This document shows positions 1 to 36,250 of a stretch of DNA of 64,000 nucleotides, piece after piece. The position numbers were made by a program, and so were the translations under genes. The notes below the pieces were generated by a model. It was not told where the DNA came from, searched no databases, and saw only the letters and a list, made by a program, of their open reading frames with translations. This stretch comes from Aplysia californica (Eukaryota > Mollusca > Gastropoda > Aplysiida > Aplysiidae): NCBI RefSeq assembly GCF_000002075.1, contig NW_004797588.1:292372-356371 (forward strand), read 5' to 3'. Position 1 is the stretch's first letter, and each line of letters opens with the position of its first letter.

Positions 1-930
1 CCCCCCCTTTCCTTTTCCTATTATCTCTTTATTGATCGAATTTGTCCTTCCTCTCTGATTGTCTACATAATATTGTACATATATGTGCAAGTATTCTACA
101 TCTACTTTTGTTTAGCAACATTTGCCTTTCCATTGCCTATCGATAACATTAACAAGTAAGCCTATAAGGTTCTCTTAATGAATTCAAAATATTGTTGGGG
201 TTTGCGCAACATGAGTGTTGCAAGCATTATTTTTAAAAAATCCAACTGTGGCGATGTAGCCTATTTTCCCTGTTCCCTTTGCCAATCTCAAATTAAAATA
301 GATCAGTGTAACGGTCATGTGACATTCATTATCTGTCTCCATTTTGTTTTGTTGGCATTGCCAGGCTGCATTTCCGGCTTCCCGTCAAAGTAGGCTAGGC
401 CTACTGAGTTTATTCATTCGACACTACTTTTTGTGAACACAACACTCAAAAATGCTCATTTAAAGGCTAATGAAAAGGGGTTTAAACTCTCTCTGTGTTG
501 GAATATTTTCGTAATGAATATAACGGATTTATAGGTAAGTGAATGTATGTATTATGCGCATCTTTAAGAAATCGAACCTAGTAACGACAGCTTTTGTGTG
601 TCTGTTTCTGCCTCATCAACACCGTGATGAGCAAGGCGACTGAACTACTACTAGATCTAGACTACACTACTGTGCTGTGACTGTTTTGGTGTCTACGCCT
701 GTTGTGTCAGAAGTTGTCTACTAATCTAGTCTATGTGTGTGTTATGGTGGGTTGTTCGGTCGTTGACAGTTGTCTCGTTGTCATTGTCAGACAACGTTCT
801 ACACGCTTTGTTGATTCTGAATTAATGAGTTTACAAGGGAAAGGTTTCCTTTTTTGGGCCAATGCAAGGCATTTGATGATGATGATGCCTTGCCTTGGTA
901 ATGGAATGGTGATTGAGTGATTGGTATTGG
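1..930. other. Upstream sequence with no recognised feature
   Basis: Only short chance frames; no repeat family that I can match elsewhere in the window. It starts with a C run. A 5' non-coding exon of CCDC186 could lie anywhere before 11.6 kb, and nothing here singles one out. Confidence 0.3.
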
Positions 931-1076
931 GGAGGACTTCCGTAACGAGCGACCGCTATGAGACAGAGCAAAATTGAGGGCTAGGGGCAGGGGTAGATCT
1001 AGGGGCAGGGGTAGATCTAGGGGTAGGGTTAGGTTATTGTGTTTGATGGGGTGGTCGCTCGTTACGGAAGTCCTTC
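931..1076. mobile_element. Small MITE with 23-bp terminal inverted repeats
   Basis: Inverted repeats at 931-954 and 1052-1076 share GGACTTCCGTAACGAGCGAC. The interior holds three imperfect copies of an 18-bp unit (AGGGGCAGGGGTAGATCT). A related, more decayed end occurs at 51205-51300 in reverse orientation, so it is a dispersed family. Confidence 0.65.
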
Positions 1077-1174
1077 TTTCTGGTAATTGAGTAGCAGTAG
1101 CTCCATCGTACTCCATGGCATGGTTCGGCAGATCTTAGTCGATGACGATAGCTAGATTGCCCCCTGAATTTGGT

Positions 1175-1413
1175 AAGATTGAAGAATACCGGACCAGCGG
1201 ACTGACTTTGCCTATGTCTCAACCTTAGGAATTCATGATTTTCCCCAGTTTTTATCTCTCAATGGAGAATCTCGGACCCGTAGATCAAAATTTTGTCAGG
1301 GGGAAGACCCCCCTGAAACCCCCCCACCCCCTCACCCGCCCCACCCACCCCACATTCTCGCGCAAATATGTATAGTATAGCTATCTACGAGTGGTCCGGT
1401 ATTCTTCAATCTT
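1175..1413. mobile_element. TIR element, about 240 bp
   Basis: Inverted repeats of 22 bp at 1175-1196 and 1392-1413 (core GATTGAAGAATACCGGACCA). CCCCTGAATTT occurs directly outside both ends. The interior is C-rich. No transposase. Confidence 0.6.
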
Positions 1414-1539
1414 CCCCTGAATTTTACTATAATTTGATGTTTTGCAGTTCGCGTTTGCAATTTTTAGGTTTGATATATAATATATATATATGCTCAAGAT
1501 TAGCTCGCCGCGCATCAAACGTAATTTAGTCTAAATGTA

Positions 1540-1710
1540 GATTCTAGATCTAGATCTAGATCTAGGCTCAAGTAAGGGGGGTGGGAACTACCGAAAAAGC
1601 ACCAACCAAACAAACATCGTGTAAAGTATGCTGTTGGAAAAGCTTTTCCTTTAGACCACTGTTAGATAGATCTAGATTCTTGATCTAGATCTAGATAGAT
1701 CTACTCTGAA
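1540..1710. repeat. TCTAGATC-rich low-complexity stretch
   Basis: Runs of overlapping CTAGATCTAGAT at 1543-1566 and 1667-1705. The same motif recurs at 23220-23236, 37173-37186, 51405-51425, 51500-51520, 51603-51625 and 51757-51770. A simple palindromic repeat typical of this genome. Confidence 0.6.
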
Positions 1711-2205
1711 TGACTGATTTTTGTTCCCTTTAGTAGGGATTAAAAAATTTTCTCAAGATCTTCCTAATTTCTGATTGGACTTCGAATTGAGTGATCAATG
1801 ATTTTTGTCTTTCTCATCAAATGAAGCAGGTTTAGACTACCAATTGATAGAGTATAATCTTTTGTTGTTCTGAAACTTTTTTTCCCGTTTTGAGCTCAGA
1901 TTGTCATTTCCATGTTTGCCTTTGTTGTGTAGTATTTTCAGATTTTCCAACTGTTGTTCACTTTTGACGTCAACTAATGCTTTCCTTAATTTGTGTCGAA
2001 AATTTTGGCCAGATCACAGAAACTGAGGAAGGCCACGGTCGAATTGCCTGTCCTCTTCACATCCTTTACACCTGTTGATTATGCATGCGCATTGGAGTTT
2101 TGAGTCTGAATAGCTACGGGAGGCTATTCAGACTCGAGTCCGAATAGCCGATGCCATTTTTCTACACTATTTTAACATTTTTTAGTGTGCTGAGAACATT
2201 TTTTG

Positions 2206-2397
2206 GTGGGTGGTTGGCGGGTGCTTTAGTGGGGTTTGCTCCTTCTTTCAGGTCCTATCAAACATCTATCGTCCTAATCATTTCTCACTGTCTCCTCTTT
2301 CTTTTTTGTGTGTATTATATGTTCCTCTCTTGTAACACATTTGACCTTATTGACTTGTGTAGCAAGTGGTGCTGTAATACTTTTACTTAAACTAAAA
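2206..2397 (+). repeat. Family-2 repeat copy, diverged
   Basis: Starts GTGGGTGGTTGGCGGGTGCT and ends near AAACTAAAAG. About 175-bp consensus with a T/C-rich middle and a tail related to TGACCTTATTGTGTTGC. No tRNA-like A or B box seen. Confidence 0.7.
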
Positions 2398-2739
2398 GAA
2401 CCCCCTACACTCCCCTTTTTTACGCGACTTCCGTTATTTTTACTTACTGATTGTGTACATAAAATCATAATGTATCAATTTCCATGGAGTTAGGCGGGGA
2501 CCACTTCTTCCGAAGAGAAAGAGAGCCGTAGCTCTAGCATGTCCCCTGGCAATAGGAGAATACAGTTTACTGGAGAAATTTAAAATAACAGAGAAACTTA
2601 TTATATATGCCATGCCATGGGTCATGGGTATGTTTAGGAGGTTGGGTAGAGTTAAAAGTACATGACATGGGGGGGGGGGGTGGCGGTGGCTGTGCGAGTT
2701 GTCGTGCCTTCCTGATCAGCTACACCATTCATAAATATA

Positions 2740-3454
2740 CAGGCCCGGTAATAACAGGGATTTTTTTAAATCCCCGTTTTTTCCTACTCTTTGTCTCTAT
2801 TAAAAGTTATCGGCAATAACAGGGCCTCATCGCAGCCCAACTGGTTATAGCAGGGACAAAGGCTCGTTATAATGAGTAAAAAGTAAGAGAGAGAGAGAGA
2901 GAGAGAAAGAGAGTTACACAGTGATGGAGCAAGCCCACGCAAGCGATGCCACTGCAACTGCAAGCACACGCAGCGTGTGAAGCGATCTAGCCCGAAACCT
3001 AGCAACACACACGCGCAATGTGTTACCAACGATGTCAAGCGGACGAGAAAATGCCTTTCAATTGACAAAAAATACGAAATAGTCCAGGCTGTTGACGAAA
3101 AGCAAGCTCCACTGGCAGAGATTTGTCGTCAGTTAGACATTCCACAAGGGTCGATTTACACCATTAACAAGGATAGAGAGAAGATAGTGGCAGCATACTT
3201 CAATGGAAAGTTTGCTCTGGATCGAAAGAAGATGAGACTATCCGATGCAGATGCTGTGGACCAAGCTCTTCTGATGTGAGGCAATGGAGAAAGTTGGTGC
3301 CAAAACCCCTGTTTGTGGGTACTTGTGGCTAAGGAAACTACCCATGATCAGTCCACAAATGCTTACTTTCCTTTCATTTCTGATTTAACAGGGATCGGAT
3401 ATAACAGGACATTTTTTCTACTCCCACCATCCCTGTTATATCAGGTTTCCACTG
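2740..3454 (+). mobile_element. Tigger/pogo-like element with transposase fragment
   Basis: Flanked by TA. The right end reads, on the minus strand, CAGTGGAAACCTGATATAAC followed by AGGGA. The left end is the same with about 5 bp lost. 715 bp in all, far short of an autonomous element, so it is an internally deleted derivative. It holds a GA microsatellite at 2887-2910. Confidence 0.75.
2977..3279 (+). pseudogene. N-terminal HTH of a Tigger-like transposase
   Basis: A 100-aa frame with KRTRKCLSIDKKYEIVQAVD and APLAEICRQLDIPQGSIYTI followed by NKDREKIVAAYF. This is the CENP-B N / psq helix-turn-helix pattern of pogo-group DNA transposases, which binds the element ends. It stops before any DDE catalytic domain; the rest of the transposase is absent. 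The reading frame itself is open, so either the deletion is recent or the frame is intact by chance. Confidence 0.7.
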
Positions 3455-3634
3455 TATGTATTGACAATATTGTAATCTATCGAATCAGATCAATAAAGTT
3501 TTTAGATATTATTATTATTATAAATGAAAGGTGTGACTGATAAATTAGTTCTGTTAAAAGTAAATTAGCTGATAGAAATGTACGGTACTGCAATTTTGCT
3601 AATAGCTAGACCCTTACTTTCAAACAAAGCCTTA

Positions 3635-3805
3635 TTAACTCTTTACCAGACATTGTTTTTGCCATACGGGGTGCTCACTACGAATGGGATCGGCTGATGG
3701 GGGCCGATCGCCCGACTCAAACAAATGGGTTTGTTTTCAGTTTCAGGCGATCGAGTCGGGCGTTCGGCCCGATCCAGCTGTAGTAGGCACTCCGTATTAT
3801 TTTAA
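3635..3805. mobile_element. Palindromic TTAA-flanked MITE
   Basis: TTAA at 3635 and 3802. Inside, two nested inverted repeats: 3701-3718 with 3753-3770 (GGGCCGATCGCCCGACTC) and an outer pair around ATACGGGGTGC and GGCACTCCGTAT. Could fold into one long hairpin. TTAA ends suggest the piggyBac group; that is inference. Confidence 0.55.
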
Positions 3806-4223
3806 CTATTGTTCAACTTTAGAACTGTTTGGAGGAAAATGTATTTTACTTTATATATATATTATATATATGTAATATAAAATTTATGTAACTTATAAAG
3901 CTTTAGGCTGATCGTATAAAACTCTACTATAAATAACAATTTTTTACAGATATTATACAAATGTATTTATGTAAGCAAAGTCATTTCGTCACACATATTT
4001 GGGTTGTGACGAGATGACCGTGTGATGAAATGACCCATTACTGAATAGCCAACTCAAGCAAGCCTCATCCGGGGTAAGAGGTCGATCATATTTTTATTCT
4101 CACCTGGGGTGAGAATAGCCACTTTCTTCTCAAAAAGAAGGACACACGTGTCCAAATATACTGTCCCAGAGCTTAATATAAATTCGGACATGATGTATGT
4201 ATACATCTGTATAGATGCAGCCA

Positions 4224-4269
4224 TACACACACACACGCATGCATGCACACACGCACGCATGCATGCACG

Positions 4270-4362
<93 letters not shown>
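4224..4362. repeat. (CA)n microsatellite
   Basis: Long AC array with CATG interruptions at its left. It produces spurious frames of HTHT and CVCV. Confidence 0.97.
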
Positions 4363-4365
<3 letters not shown>

Positions 4366-4399
4366 ACTTTGTCGTCTACTTTTATGTCATGATGTTGAA

Positions 4400-6720
4400 A
4401 AAAAGGATTTAAGGCCAGCTTTTAAAAAAATGGAAATAATGTTAGCCAAGCTTTATTTTTGTGGGACCATCTCGTAACATGTATTTATAAACATGAAAAC
4501 ATTCTCATCTGGAGAGATATATCAGCTGCTAGTTTATGAATCTTGTTTTTAATTTAGGATCAAATCAAATAGGTTATTGCCCCTGAACTTCTGGTCTTGT
4601 TTTTGTTAGTGCAACAGATGTTGTTGTTCTAGTCTGAGAGCGTGCCATTCTCTGCCCATTTGCATGTAAGGCGTAAGGTGATGAAAACGCTGCTGAGGAT
4701 ATTCATGTCAAATTGGATCAAAATTGATCTAATTTGTAGTGTCGAGTGTTGTTATTTTGAGATCCATTCTCTTTTTTTTTTTCTTTGAGAAATCAGGTTT
4801 AATTTTTGGGGGGATAGGGTGGAGGGAAATTGTATCATTTGGTGTTTTTTTTTTATTGTGTGTGTTTACCACTGTACACCTTGTCTTGGATCGATGGTAA
4901 GCTTGACTTTGATGATGAAAGCGGTTGGCCCCGAGCCCTTCCACATTCTGTCTGGTAATCTATACGTATACACAGTAGTTTCCGCCTCTAAGATCCCGGT
5001 GCCTGGGAGCCAGGAAAATGCAGGATCTTAGGCGAACGGAATCTTACCCAGTGCACCAAAGGGAGAATGTAAGGTGACTCCTGTTCAGCCTAAAATCAGT
5101 ACCGTGGTCTCCCCTTATTCTGAAATGTTCTTGGGTGGGTTTATACTAACGGCGAGCATATAGTATGGTTAATCTTGACCAATCACAGTGGCATGAGGCA
5201 TGTAATTTTCATGTATCCTATCGTGAGTCTCAAGACCTTTACCTGTCAAAAATTTACAGCTTTCCATCTCTGACGAAGTTCCCCCGCCTCTGTGGTAACA
5301 CACCATTGTGTTTGTCTGCCTGCTACTATGGGCAGGAAAACAAGAGCACCAACGAGTTCACAGTTTCATGTGATCCCGTGTGATACGGATTTGTAGGCCC
5401 TACCCACATAGCTAGTGATGTAAGTTCAGGTAGGGTAGAGAGCTCATATATGCGACTGCGATGTTGGGGAAAACGAATGTGTTGACGAGTTCACACCTCA
5501 TTGTGATCCTCTCTGTGGTAAAACCTTGTACTGTTTCATCGAGATTTACAATGGAGATGTTATCACATTCTCGTGAAAGTGGATAATCTCGGGAGCAACA
5601 GGCAGTAAAATTATCGCAAATTTTCACTGCGTGGCTGATCAGTAGTGCCACCCATGTTTTTGTGCTGTAAATTCTGATCTGAAATTCGGAATCTTAGCTG
5701 AATTTTGTCCTTTAGAGTGGGAGCTTAGGAGTGACTTTTGCGAAGGAAAAAAAATGTTTTCTTAAAATACTGGGATCTTATGAATTTTAGGGGGAGCCTA
5801 ATACTGTATTATTGTATTGAAATTATGAAATTCATGTTTATATGGCCTTCTTGTTTCATCCCACCTTGCCTTGAATGTAGAAATTATAGATTCATGTTGA
5901 TGAGGCATTCTAGTCTGTTTACTTGTTTGCCTTCCTCTCCTCTCTATTCCTCCCTTTCATTTGTTTCTCACAACCTAACATCTCTTTCTGTCCTGTCTAA
6001 TGAGTCTCCACTTTATGAGGAAGAGAAAAAGTTACAGGATAATGTTGAATGCAGACTTTTTGATAACTTAGACCTTACCTGTCCTATCTGCATTTACTTC
6101 CAGTGCAGTGTGTAATGAACTTCCTAGTGTTGGTACAAAATTTAGAGATAGGATTTTTTGCTTTTACTCTGCATCTGTTAATTAAATAATTCTTTAATTA
6201 AATGTGCTGTAGATGTCGATGTTATTTCTTTTTTTGGGTTTTTTTGTTTGATTATTTTGTTTTGTTTTTTTGGTGGTTGAAGGAAGAGGGAATGGGGAAG
6301 AGGAGATGAGTCATTATAATGTCATATGCTGTAATATATTATCTCACCGCCCATTGTTGTTACTGCATCAGTACTGAAGTATGTATGTATACTTAATTCT
6401 TTTCTTTGGAAATCAACATGGCAGTGTGTTCCTGTTTCACTTCCCCTCTACACCATGTGGAGCATATTCTTCGATTCGTGGGTCGTAAATTTCATGAAGA
6501 AAAATTTACTCACTGGTTTCAGTCCATTGACAAAGTTCAAATTGATTGTATTTGAAAATCTTTACTTTATTGCCTCTCACTTGCAGTGATGTCTATACTT
6601 TCTTCAGAGGAATTAACATAATAGTTTTTGACCTTTTTTCTTTTTTGGGGGCAAAAATCCCTAAATTACCCTTTTATTGTGTCCTTTAAAAATTTTTAAG
6701 ACACACAGACCCTCTTCTGA
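4400..6720. other. Spacer with traces of TIR elements
   Basis: AT-rich, no gene. CAGTAGTTTCCGCCTCTAAG at 4974 resembles the end of the element at 36861, and CTAAGATCC is mirrored by GGATCTTAGG about 35 bp later, but I could not find the partner end. A 125-aa frame at 5738-6115 looks like chance. Confidence 0.3.
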
Positions 6721-6727
6721 CTTACTA

Positions 6728-6998
<271 letters not shown>

Positions 6999-7523
6999 TT
7001 TTTTGTTTTTGTAAAGTGTTTTACAGTGCTCGCAACTGCATATAGGTCATATGAGTGCGCGGGACACACCTAATATTTTCAGTTGGTAGGAAATTTTGAA
7101 TTTTGCCCGGGTGGCAGCCGAAGCCTACTCTTATCGATTTTAGACCACCAAGGGATCTTTAACGTGTGCAACTTGCACACGGGCCCTCCAAGATTTTTCG
7201 CCCTTGTCCGAGAAGGCTAGGTGTAGATCTTTCCTACCAGAAGATCAGGGGTGTGGCAGAAAGACAGCAGTAAGGAGGAGCCAAGGAGTAGCAGTAGAAA
7301 GGCTGCAGAAAGAGTCAGGAGCCCAGAGGAGGGGGCAAAGGAGGTGAGGGGGTGGGGGCAGAAAGTGAAAATGAAAGCAGACAACAGAACATTGCTAGAG
7401 AGCAGGAAAGGAGGTGAAAGGAGACAATTTTAGAGAAGAAAATTTTTCGGTCGCTACCCGGATTCGAACCCGGGACCTTTAAATGAGAGGCCAACTCCTT
7501 AACCTCTAGGCCACGAGAGCCCC
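6999..7523 (-). mobile_element. Family-1 SINE, full length, reverse orientation
   Basis: Read on the minus strand it has the tRNA-like head (A box TGGCCTAGAGG, B box GGTTCGAATCC, 7520-7450), a purine-poor body, a core with AAAGATCCCTTGG and CGATAAGAGTA, and the tail GAGC..TGTAAAACACTTTAC followed by an A-rich end. It sits inside the CTGT array. Same structure as the copy at 8622. Confidence 0.85.
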
Positions 7524-7524
7524 C

Positions 7525-7729
<205 letters not shown>

Positions 7730-8107
7730 CCCCCTTTTCTCTCATTTTAATTCTAAATCCATAATTTGTTTGTATTTGTCTCTCTCTCACAAGACAAGAC
7801 TAAATGGGACCTCCATTTAAAGTTTGTTGGAGACTAATAATATGCATGTACTAGTGTCATTTCTCTCCTTTGTTCTTTATTTTGACATGGCTGCTTAATT
7901 AACTTTTCTGAATGACTATACTTGTTTGTGGATTTCCTCATTCTTGATTGCTTGTGGGCAAAATGTGGTGGGTGGCTTTTTCAAACTTATTTTCAACTGT
8001 TTCTTTCATCTTTCTATCGGAAATGTGGCTATATTCGTGTTGACAGACTAAATCTGCAACAAGAGAGGCAACATCAACTTAAATTCTCTTTTTGTTCACA
8101 TGGTACT

Positions 8108-8290
8108 GTAATATATATATATGTGTGCATATATATGTGTGAGTGTGATTTACATGTGTGTGTTTGCGTTAAATGTGTGTCCCCGTTATGTGTGTGTTTG
8201 TATGTGTGTGTGTTTGTGTATATATATGTGTGTTTGTGTATATATATATGTGTGTATGTGTGTGTGTGTGAGGGTATGGGATGTGTGTGA
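8108..8290. repeat. TG/TA-rich low-complexity tract
   Basis: Alternating TGTG and TATATA with GTTTGTGTATATATATGTG repeated in tandem at 8211-8255. Gives spurious C/V/Y frames. Confidence 0.8.
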
Positions 8291-8621
8291 ATGCATGCAC
8301 AAATGTCCGCATGCTCTGACTTTTTGTTCCAGATAAGTGGAGAAAAATTAATTGTGGGCTTGAATGAAAAGAGCCGTGCTCTGTGTATGTGTAGACAGGA
8401 GTTATGCTTTCACTGTGAATTGTACAGACACTGGCCCAGATGTTACCATTGTGCGACAGTTGTATCTGTCACAAATATCCTCCAGTATGGATTGATTATA
8501 TTATTCGATGTGTCCTGCACCAGGCTACAGGGCTCCACATTCCCCCCCACCACCAACCCAGCTTTGCTTATTTGGAATATTTTCATATAATTTCAAATAT
8601 TCTATCACCAATGTTGATAAC

Positions 8622-9144
8622 GGGGGCCCTCGTGGCCTAGAGGTTAAGGTGTTTGCCTCTCATTCAAAGGTCCCGGGTTCAAATCCCGGTAGCGATAGGA
8701 AAATTTTCGTCTCTATAATTGTCTCCCTTCACCTTCTTTCCTTCTCTCTTGCCATATTCTGTCGTCTGCTTTCGTCTCCACTTTCTTTCCCCACACCCTC
8801 ACCTCCTTTTCCCCGTCCACTGGGCTCCTGACTCTTTCTGCAGCCTTTCTACTGCTACTCCTTGGCTCCTTCTTACTGCTGTCTTTCAGCCACACCCCTG
8901 ATCTTCTGGTAGGAAAGATCTACACCTAGCCTTCTCGGACAAGGGCGAAAAATCTCTGGAGGTCCCTTGTGCAAGTTGAGCACATTAAAGATCCCTTGGG
9001 GGTCCAAAATCGATAAGAGTGCAGTACTCTTAGGCCATCACCCAGGCAAAATTCAGAATTTCCTACCAATTGAAAATGTTTGGTGTGTCTTGTGCGCTCA
9101 TGACCTTATGCAGTTGTGAGCGCCGTAAAACACTTACCAAAAAA
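8622..9144 (+). mobile_element. Family-1 SINE, full length, with target-site duplication
   Basis: tRNA-like head 8622-8697 (A box TGGCCTAGAGG, B box GGTTCAAATCC), T/C-rich body, a core, tail CATGACCTTATGCAGTTGTG...GCCGTAAAACACTTACC and an A run. AATGTTGATAAC before it and AATGTTGATTAC after it are near-identical 12-bp duplications. The polymerase III promoter boxes look whole. Confidence 0.9.
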
Positions 9145-9253
9145 AATGTTGATTACGTCTGGTCGACTCTGTATTGTACTGTATTCTGGTGTTAACTGTA
9201 ACTAATTAAGAATACTGAGTTATGCTCCTAACACCAAGTGAGAGATGTTAGAT

Positions 9254-9395
9254 CATAATAATACTATATAATATATATATATCTATATATTCATCTATCT
9301 ATCTATATATCTATATATATATATCTATATATATATATATATCTATATATATATATATCTATATATATATATCTATATATATATATATATATATA
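9254..9395. repeat. (TA)n array, left of MITE
   Basis: TA and TATC repeats ending exactly at the TIR of the element at 9396. Confidence 0.95.
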
Positions 9396-10202
9396 CAGTC
9401 AAACCTATGTAAGACGGCCACCCATTGTCAAGGAGAAAAGTGGCCGTATAAGACAGGTGGCCGTCTTAGGCAGGACTGATCAAGATAAAGAAAACAAACC
9501 ATTCCCATCTGAGGCCCCAATCGAAAGTAGCCCCATTATGTTGTCTTTGTTGGTGTTGTTGTTGTTGGTTTGTATTTCGTTTGTAATTTTTATTTTGTCG
9601 CTGATTTTGCAAAAGGGTGACAATAAAACGAAATGTATAAGACAAGTAAGACCGAGTGCCATGTTAAAACAAACACATGGGTCGGAGAACGAGCAACGCT
9701 TCTGTAACAAGTTCATGTTGACGTCCATTGTTACTTTGTTTCAGACTAGGTAAACAGTGACCACTCATCTCACTTACGATTTGTGTATGAATTCTGGGCG
9801 GGGCTTATGGGTTATGAGGGATCACACGCTTACCTCACCAGCAGCTGAAAATTGGTAGCTATTGGTCAACAGGGGGAGGGGTCTACGCAACATGATCGGT
9901 TGGAGGGACTACCCAACAACAACGACAGGTGATTGAATTATGACGGCTCGCCCACAACGCCAGGGGCCAATGCACAATTTATGACAAAACGGAATGGAGT
10001 CACTAAGGTGACCGTCTTAGACAGGTATTATTGCTTAGTATGATAGGGGTTGTGTGTTAAATTATGGTGGCCGCGGCCGCGTTGGACAGGTGCCCGTTTT
10101 ACACAGTTAAATTATATAGGAAAAACGAAAGGGGTGAATGGAAAGTGGCCGTTTGTACAGGTGGCCGTCTTATAGAGGTGGCCGTCAGGGCAGGTTCGAC
10201 TG
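9396..10202. mobile_element. TIR element inside a TA array
   Basis: Ends CAGTCAAACCTATGTAAGAC at left and, reversed, CAGTCGAACCTGCCCTGACG at right, TA on both sides. Subterminal GTGGCCGTCTTA repeats occur several times at both ends. 807 bp, no transposase; a 98-aa frame inside is hydrophobic but has no homology I know. Pogo/Tigger-like by ends and TA target. Confidence 0.8.
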
Positions 10203-10217
10203 TATATCTATATATAT

Positions 10218-10312
<95 letters not shown>
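10203..10312. repeat. (TA)n array, right of MITE
   Basis: Continuation of the TA array on the far side of the MITE; more uniform than the left part. Confidence 0.95.
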
Positions 10313-11033
10313 ATGCAGCTATTTTTATCTGTGTACTGTTTGATTGAGGGTGGCGGCTGGAAATTGTTTGTAATTCAGTAAGATTTATTTTTATGCAGGT
10401 CACAGGCTTGACGCTACGTGATGTGTTGTGTAGAATTTAACCCAGTTTATGGCTCTAACGATTATTATTTAGAACAGAACATGGTCTACTACTGTATGGG
10501 GCTCACAGGCCTGTTGAATTCTTTTTTGAAAGTGGAGTACTTAATACTAATTAGAATGAAAAAAGTTTAATAATTGTTCGATGTCTTATATAAGTACTAT
10601 AATTAATTATAACCTGTCACTGTATGTATGTTGTATTGATAACAGAATGATTTCAACTGTAGAGCTTAGTATTATTCTGTGTGGTTTTCATTCATGCACA
10701 CATAATTATCACACGGATGGGTGAAACTCATTCTAAGTATTTCAAGAATGCTTTTATGGTCGGTTCCAAGGTTCTTTTGGTAAAAGTTATTAGTTTGGCA
10801 TTCTCTGTGTGGCTTTGAATCTGTTTTTTTTTTTTGGCTCACTTTGAACTGCTTCACGTACAACTCTACTCAAGAGACTGTAACTGTTGCAAATTTGGAG
10901 GGCAGATGTATAGGTCCTATGTATATGGATTGTTGTTCTGTTATTTCTATTTATCAGTCTTTCTAGCGTTTTCTTGATGCTAAATAACCATTATCGAGTT
11001 GAGGTGTTCATTTTTATTGTAAATTCGAACTAA

Positions 11034-11440
11034 CCCCCCCCCACCCCACCCCCCCCCCCCAGGGCGGTGCCACTGACTGAAGTGTCTTTAGGCCATTCCC
11101 AAATGGGGGACTTCTAATGTACAGTAGAATTTTAAATGGGCTGATCCAACAGTGTCATGCTCATAACTGTGCCTGAACTACAACAGGGAACTGCTGCTTT
11201 TTCTTTTTTAATCCTTACTATCGTCATTTTCCTCTACTTCTTTTGTATTTTGGTCACGCACTTGTTACCCGCTATTTCCGGGGTGCCTTGATAGTCGAAG
11301 CAGACTTTGTGCTGTTGAAGTTGAAGCTAGAGAGCTAAGCAGAGTAAGTCTGATTCCTTGTAAGGACTTCTCTGTTGACATCTACCCCTTGGTGCTCATA
11401 TGACCTTATGCAATTGCGAGCGCGGCAAAACCTCAACTAA
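11034..11440 (+). mobile_element. Family-3 repeat with poly(C) start
   Basis: Begins in a C-rich run, then AGGGCGGTGCCACTGACTGA, about 390 bp, ending in CATATGACCTTATGCAATTG and CGGCAAAACCTCAACTAAAAC. The copy at 17855-18275 is colinear along its whole length. Tail shared with families 1 and 2. Confidence 0.8.
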
Positions 11441-11462
11441 AACTAAAATTCGAACTAAACTC

Positions 11463-11632
11463 GTGGGTATTGATGGATGCTCTGGTGTAGTGAACTTTCC
11501 TATCAAGCACCTATGGTCGTTTTCTTTCCTCACCTTTTTGTATTTGTTACTCTCTTGTATCACCTTTATTCTTCGACACTTGTATGACCTAATTGTGTTG
11601 CAAGTGCCGTAAAACTCTTACCAAAAAACCGT
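11463..11632 (+). repeat. Family-2 repeat copy next to CCDC186 exon 1
   Basis: Diverged 5' part, clear T/C-rich middle (TTGTTACTCTCTTGTA) and tail GACCTAATTGTGTTGCAAGT. Ends about 40 bp before the splice acceptor at 11672. The open frame of exon 1 extends back into its tail. Confidence 0.8.
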
Positions 11633-11672
11633 CAAAGCTTAACAAAAACTTACATTTTTTTGTCTGTGGCAG

Positions 11673-11678
11673 ATGTAG
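11673..11678 (+). promoter_or_regulatory. CCDC186: Start-stop element ATGTAG in the CCDC186 leader
   Basis: If the acceptor at 11671-11672 is used, the exon opens with ATGTAG, and the main ATG follows at 11680 in another frame. Such minimal upstream frames can stall or divert ribosomes in known eukaryotic genes. Effect here is inference. Confidence 0.4.
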
Positions 11679-11679
11679 C

Positions 11680-36250
<24,571 letters not shown>

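Noticed and set aside
4054-4412. His/Thr and Cys/Val repeat frames
   Set aside because: Translation of the CA microsatellite.
5738-6115. 125-aa frame on the plus strand
   Set aside because: AT-rich, low complexity, no motif and no splice context.
8622-8697. tRNA gene (head of the SINE), and its reverse twin at 7450-7520
   Set aside because: Both are followed by the same 430-bp body and tail, and one has target duplications, so they are SINE heads and not free tRNA genes.
9457-9753. 98-aa frame with a hydrophobic helix
   Set aside because: Lies inside a MITE between TA arrays, with no signal peptide logic or conserved motif.
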